From positions 14,168,345 through 14,232,344 of the forward strand of contig OW203762.1 in NCBI GenBank assembly GCA_934045905.1: 64,000 nt of DNA, read 5' to 3'. Shown piece by piece: positions 58,450 through 64,000 of this stretch. How positions within the stretch are numbered: the stretch's first letter is position 1; each line of letters opens with the position of its first letter. Both the position numbers and the translations under genes were made by a program. The DNA is from Leuctra nigra. Its lineage: Eukaryota; Arthropoda; Insecta; Plecoptera; Leuctridae. Below the pieces are notes generated by a model. It was not told the DNA's origin. It did no database searches and saw only the letters and a program-made list of their open reading frames with translations.

Positions 58450-58867
58450 ATCGCCAACAGCGAGACAAAAATTCAGATCTAAGCCATAGAGGAAATAGGA
58501 GATGCTCCTTCAATTTTAGTAAGGACTAAGGAGTAAAATTGTAATTCCTCAACATGGCCAAAGTAAAAACGGTATTTGAACGAAACGATTGACTGCGCTG
58601 ATCAGATTCCTTGACAATCAATCATTGTTATTGACAATGAAACCAGAGCAGACCTCATATACTAGAGTTAGATATAGACCCGTTAGACTTCACCGGATGA
58701 TGCCATCAAATCTTTATCAGCCAATCCGTTTCTTTCGAATAGCATTTTTACTTCAGTCAAGTGTTACATAAAACTTAGAGGTGGATAACAGAAGATCAAA
58801 CAAACAGTTTCCTACATATCATCATCAGTATTTAGTTACATGTTGAGTAATAACAAAATGCCTCTGT

Positions 58868-59050
58868 AATGTTTTGCTCGATTGTGTAATAATCAACTCA
58901 TTACAATTCTGTTAATAAAAAAGTCAAGGTCAGACAGATTGAACACAGATTATGTTATCTGCTTCACAACGGATAATAGTAAAAAGCAAGGAGCACAGAC
59001 ACGTTGGAGATAATAAGTGTCAGTTGCTGATTGTCATCAGTGGAGTGAAG
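58868..59050 (+). promoter_or_regulatory. Upstream/promoter region of ALT-c
   Basis: TGTTTTGCTCGATTGTGTAA, then AAGGTCAGACAGATTGAACA and GTTATCTGCTTCACAA, is shared with ALT-a (from 31,385). It ends in the TCAGTT Inr at 59020 and the common leader GGAGTGAAG before ATG. Confidence 0.5.
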
Positions 59051-62000
59051 ATGGCTCTGCAGAATGGAGTCACTGGCAAGGAAGCGATCCTCACTGCGGA
59101 GAATATCAATCAACGGATCCAGAATGTATCTTACATCGCCCATGGAAATCATTTCGTCAGGTTTAGTGAAATAGAGAAAGAACTAAAAAATGTAAGTTTC
59201 ATGTGATTTTGTTATCTAACTCATGCTCTATCCTGTGGTTTTCTGTTGGGGGTTATTCCAATAAAACATTTTTTATTCAAACTATATATTATGAAGATTA
59301 TGTTCATTCGATCAAATACAAAACGAAAATAGGAATTCCATTGATAATAACAAGGATTGATTGCCAAGGAACATGACCAGCAGCCAATCCGTTTGGACCA
59401 AATAATGTGTTTGCTTGGTCCAACCAAGTACATATAACATAATATTAATTTGAAAGTGTGATTGTTTATTACATTTTTGCTTAAATTATATACCCTTTTA
59501 TTATCATTCGCTTTAACCTCCTAATTTAAATACCTGGTTAATAATAATAATCAATCCACTGGTTCCATCACAATGGGTCAGGGGATGGGTGTTCCCACAA
59601 ACACTAGGGCCGCAGGACTCCTGGAATCCGGCTGGCCACGCCTGGCGTTTCCTCCTCATCTTCCTCCACTCTTTCAGCCAATCATCTCATCTGCAACTTT
59701 CAGTTAAAATTTGTTGACATGGTTAGTCAGGAACTTCTTGAATGGCAAATGATGACGAAAACTTTTTGAACGTGTCATTACCGGAGAAGAGACGTCACCA
59801 AAATCCCCAAAACTGAAGAGACCCTCTGAAGAGACCTTCTTTTGATCAATTTCGCAAATGATAAAAAATTCGCTAAACACAAAAATCTTGTTTCACAATA
59901 ACAGCTGTAACTTTACAATAAAGAAGGTTATCGGGAATCTGAAAAAACAGTTGTGCTCAGGAAGTCATGCTAAACAATGCTGCTAACCGCACTGCTCTCC
60001 TACGCTCCATTGCCGCGCAATTCATACAGTCCTGAAACTTTTTGATCAGCCCTCGGCTTTATAAAAGAAGGCCGTCTGGAGGAATACAACGATTCTTCAA
60101 AGTCTATTTTAGGTTAGTTATAAAATGAAGTGGCTTTGCTTTATTTAGTAAATCTGCATATTGTTCTCAACTGTTCGATTTTTTAAATTTAATAGGTGCA
60201 GCAAAAATAAAATTATTAAAACACTTGGAAGAACCAAGCGTCCCGTTGCGTTTAACAATCTGGCTTACACTATCTGAAACATTATTGAGCGAGCGTAGCG
60301 AGCGTCACCACGGTACTCTTACGGCACTTTCTCTGTGTGTTTGTTTTTTTTTGGTTTTTTTTGTGTTCACTGCCCAGGTCAAACGGCACAACCAATCGAT
60401 CTGAAATTTTGCACATATACTAACGTAATCTATGCGGTCCCTGGGATCGTTTTTGAACGGGCTCATGTGATTGGTTCAAATTTTAAAAAAAATATCTTTT
60501 GATTGGTAGTTCCGATCAATTTGAAATTTTGACAAGTCATGGCGACCAACATTGCACCCAATCTCACAAAGTTTCAGCCAAATTATCCCATTAGTTAAAA
60601 TTTAAAAAAAATCTTTTATGTCATTTTTTAAATTTAAACTTGAACCGTATGACTGATCAACTTAAAACTTTGCATGGTCATTGGGACTAACATTATCTGC
60701 ATTTTTGCCAATTTTCAGACTAATCTATGTTTAAATCCAAAAGTTATTGACGTTTTACGGACATTTTGCGTGTTGGCTGTCAAATTTCTCGAAAATGTTG
60801 ATCACGGCTACTTCGACTCTTTATAGTTCCAAGGTAGTTAGAGTAGAAACTTTCAAACGTATGAAACTGATATGACCATTCAACAGATCGATCTAATATT
60901 GTGTAAGTACACACACTTTTATCATATGAGTGGTCCCAGGTCTATTTTTTTTAAGAGATCCTGTGATTTTTGAATATTAACGAGGAACAGTTCAATCAGA
61001 AAGGTTCAAAAGGTTCAAGCTTTGCATGGTTATTGGGACTAATGTTTTAGGACAATTTTGTAATTTTTATACTTGAGTCGGACGAAATTCAAGAATTATT
61101 GGCTTTTAATGATATTTTCGATAGACATAATTTCGGTTCGAGGTGTTGCGCCTGTCCGTGCTCGCTCATCAACGCGTTACACAGAGCGTTTTCCTAGTCT
61201 ATTGAACTTGATATTTTACTAGGGAGTGAAGTGCCCATTCACCACGATGATCAAGGCCAACACTGGAGACTGTCAGGCAGTGGGTCAGCGCCCAATCACA
61301 TTCATCCGAGAGGTCCTGGCGCTGGTCATCTACCCTGATTTAGCCAGCGACCCTCGCTTCGCATCCGATGTTCGCGAGAGAGCCAGCAACATTCTGAACG
61401 CGTGTGAAGGTGGCAGCGCGGGCGCGTACACTGACAAGCAAGGACTGGAGTGTGTCAGGAGGAATGCGGCGGAATTCATCACTAAGAGGGACGGAGGAAT
61501 TCCAGCGGACTACAGGAATATCGTCCTTACTTCAGGATCTACGGAAGCACTCAAGGTATGTGAATTTTTCCCCCATTTTATTACTAAAAGTACTGGTTGG
61601 TTTGAAATGTTACACCTGCTTTATGGTTGCACGTATCGGGCTTATCAACGTGTTACACTGAGCGTATTCCTATTTAGTATAAATGATTGCCTCTAGATAT
61701 GTACTGCTATTAAAGTTGATTCACACGGATAGTTCAAACTTTCCCCAAGTCCCAAATCACTTATACTAAAGCCCCTGTTTTAAGTATGAAAACATGTGAA
61801 TTGCAAAGGCTCTATAAATACTTAAAATTGCCGTTCGAAACTTCGAAGGTTGAAATGTCAATTTAAGGCTCCTTGTTGCCACATTGCTTGAGAACTTGAA
61901 ATATCCTCTTGGGGACCACAGTGGATTCCCTCCTCCGATGAGTTAATTTACTTCTGTTGACAGTAAATACACAGAAAGAACCGTCTTAAATAACTTATCA

Positions 62001-64000
62001 GATAGTAGTATAGTATGATAATGTTTAACGATCCGTCGAAAGCAAGATCATTTTGCGCACATTAAGTTTGATATTTCACTGAACTTATATGGTGGCCATG
62101 GGAGGGGTCGACCAAAGCGACCCGGCCAGGGGGAGTCCATCACTGGTGGGAAGGCCAGACCGGAATGGTGACGGGCCAGGGAGCGGTAGGGTTCGGGCTG
62201 GTGCGACCCGATACAAGGGGAAGTCCGTCTCGAGGGGGGAGGCCAGCCGAGGAGACCGTAAATTCGAAGGAGGACGTAGGTAGGTCGACCTTGGCTGCTC
62301 TTTGTCTCTTCCCTGGTCAGTCCGGCATAAGTAGCCCTTATGCATGACATGAGTATATGCTCGCCGGCTTAGTCGCAGGTTCATTGGCCAACACATTCAG
62401 CTGAAATATTTTCAAATCAAGACGTATAAAGTTGAAGGAAAACGCAATGAGCAGCCAGGGGCAGTAAACTTTACTCTAATAAAAAAGCACAAGCATAACA
62501 AGCCTGATACAATTTCCTAACTAAAACATGTGCGCTTTCTTCATCTTTCCAAGTGAAACTTCGAGATGTTGTTAATTATCTCCAGTTATATGCACTTAAT
62601 CATTAATATAAAAGTACTGGGTTTCGGCTCCTTCCAACCATTTATTTTGCCTTGCACGAATTTACGAACAACTTTTGTCTAACCAATAGAAGTAGCTTCT
62701 GGAATCCACGAGGCAGAGAAGGGCTATAAGAATGTGTCCTGGTATTTCAGGCCGTGATGATTCTTGTGGATCAGGTTGTGGATGGAATGACACCAGGAGT
62801 GCTGGCACCGCTTCCTCAGTATCCCCTGTACTCGGCCATAGCAGCACAGCTCGGCATGAAACATGTAAGACAAATCAGAATGTTAAAAACAGACTTTGCG
62901 AATTATCAATTTTATATAAAATCATGTTGTTATATTTTCCTTCTTTACCAAAAAGAATCACACTCACACATAAGTTGATTTTTGTAGATTTCTCACTCGT
63001 TGAAATTGCTAGCTTTAAAACTCTTGTCGAATACTAGAAAAAGAAAAAGAAATCAGAATTTCTTCTCACAGTGCAAATAAAACAAATAGCATAATCAAAC
63101 CAACAACTATTTATTAAGTCTACTTTGTTTCGATGGGACTTTATTTGTAAATATCAGTTCCAACTATTTGCCTTCAAGGACAACATTCTTATTGGAGTGC
63201 AGAAAGAGTTATATAAGAGGTATATATAAGATAGATTATATTATACTAGTTGGTATAAACTACTTCTGTTGGTGCGATCTAATAATTTTCAGACAATCTG
63301 ATTACGTACCGTTTTAATATTTGTCGAGTGTACCAACAGAAAACAATTCTTTCCTGTTGGGAAAGTATAGATACTTCGAAATTTTTCTGAATTACCCATT
63401 AAAATCTTGAAATCTTTTTATGTGCTCACCAAACCCGCAATCAAGAAAAATGCATCCTTCTGAACACTTGGTTGAATATATAAAATGTATTCGAACAAAT
63501 AAGCGATACGTGATGGAGCCACTTCTGGCAGGAAACTTTTTAGATGCACTTTTTATTTTTATGTTCGTGTTTCCACAGGGCAGTGAAACAGGAGAAACAA
63601 ATTAAATTTAGATTTAGTTACAAGTTTACTTTTTTAGCCATAACAAACAACTAAAGCAAATTTTATATCATTTATTTACATAATAAACCCTTTATATCCT
63701 CCATTATCCTAGTACCAAAGAATCCACCAGAGGTCAGTTGTGTTCCTTATTTTCTCGAATAGAAAACATGATATCAACAGTACAACGTCTATTATGAGAA
63801 GTATCATTGTTTACAGCCATATACCTATATCTTGGTTGTGACTGACTTATATCGACTGCAAGTAAGAATGGAAATAAGATTGATTGTTGTAGATTGGCTA
63901 TTACTTGGACAAAGACAGCGCTTGGGGTGTCAACATCAAGGAACTGCAAAGAGTTGTCGACGATGCTCGAACTGTCTGCAACCCGCGCATCCTCATCATC
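59051..64000 (+). CDS. Alanine aminotransferase, tandem copy c (3' partial, first 4 exons)
   Basis: Exons 59051-59191, 61223-61555, 62751-62864 and 63893-beyond 64000; lengths of the first three equal those of copies a and b. Product so far is about 232 aa, open throughout. Individual changes: [15 protein letters not shown] for [13 protein letters not shown] at the N-terminal active-site lid, LTSGSTEALK for SNEAIK, LGYYLDK-type Lys (YLDKD) for YLDED, and AAQLGMKH for AAELGMKH. The PLP lysine exon lies outside the window, so activity cannot be judged. Intron 1 carries a repeat that ends 24 bases before exon 2. Confidence 0.93.
60285..61198 (-). repeat. GAGCGAGCG repeat inserted next to ALT-c exon 2
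   Basis: From TTGAGCGAGCGTAGCGAGCG to GCGTTTTCCTAGT, full length. Only 24 bases separate its end from the first base of exon 2 (61223); the residual intron TTGATATTTTACTAG is shared with ALT-b. Confidence 0.85.
62090..62400. other. GC-rich block of unknown origin in ALT-c intron 2
   Basis: An abrupt 200-base GC-rich island (GGAGGGGTCGACCAAAGCGA ... CTCGAGGGGGGAGGCCAGCC) in AT-rich intron. Frames are open on both strands, as expected from composition; no domain is recognised. Could be a retroelement fragment. Confidence 0.4.

Larger units (their letters stand above)
56590..58860. other. Intergenic spacer ALT-b to ALT-c
   Basis: No gene recognised. It contains one 542-bp MITE (57,188-57,729), one 229-bp inverted-repeat element (58,221-58,449) and otherwise AT-rich sequence. 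Confidence 0.6.

Noticed and set aside
62085..62396. Pro/Arg-rich minus-strand frame
   Set aside because: Both strands are open over the GC-rich island; composition alone explains it.

Overview
The window is eukaryotic, almost certainly insect, nuclear DNA. Introns and spacers are AT-rich, coding exons are GC-rich with GT..AG junctions, and non-coding DNA is dense in short inverted-repeat transposons. The proteins match animal families, but I cannot fix the order from sequence alone (Lepidoptera or Hemiptera look plausible). All recognised host genes are on the + strand. || Region 1 (about 1-30,640) is the 3' part of a KIF21A/KIF21B-type kinesin (Drosophila Klp31E group). Twenty-three exons join without a frame break into 1362 codons plus a stop: the second half of the motor domain, the coiled-coil stalk with an acidic stretch, a Ser/Pro-rich linker, and a seven-bladed WD40 domain. 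The first motor exons, including the P-loop, lie upstream of the window. Two alternative terminal exons, 2.8 kb apart, each complete the last WD40 blade and carry their own stop. A 14-codon cassette microexon and a triplicated 48-bp block around one 3' splice site are further oddities. || Region 2 (about 31,540-64,000) is a tandem array of at least three cytosolic-type alanine aminotransferase (ALT/GPT) genes with the same seven-exon structure and conserved phases: ALT-a (489 aa, compact), ALT-b (488 aa, spread over 14 kb by insertions), and ALT-c (cut by the window end inside exon 4). The PLP lysine and the substrate-carboxylate arginine are kept in a and b. Several residues usually fixed in animal ALT differ, and do so in the same way wherever the copies can be compared, suggesting a diverged paralogue clade. 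|| Mobile DNA fills the introns and spacers. It includes a recently inserted, internally deleted Gypsy-like LTR element (identical-looking 875-bp LTRs, 4-bp duplication), two hAT-type MITEs with perfect 8-bp duplications, a TTAA-flanked MITE family, a 2-kb foldback with a second TIR element nested in one arm, large palindromes, a LINE 3' fragment, tRNA-like/SINE sequences, and a roughly 0.9-kb repeat family with GAGCGAGCG ends that has colonised the ALT array at least eight times. A block in ALT-b intron 2 is made of about four 270-bp units, each carrying YY1-like, ETS-like and CRE-like motifs.
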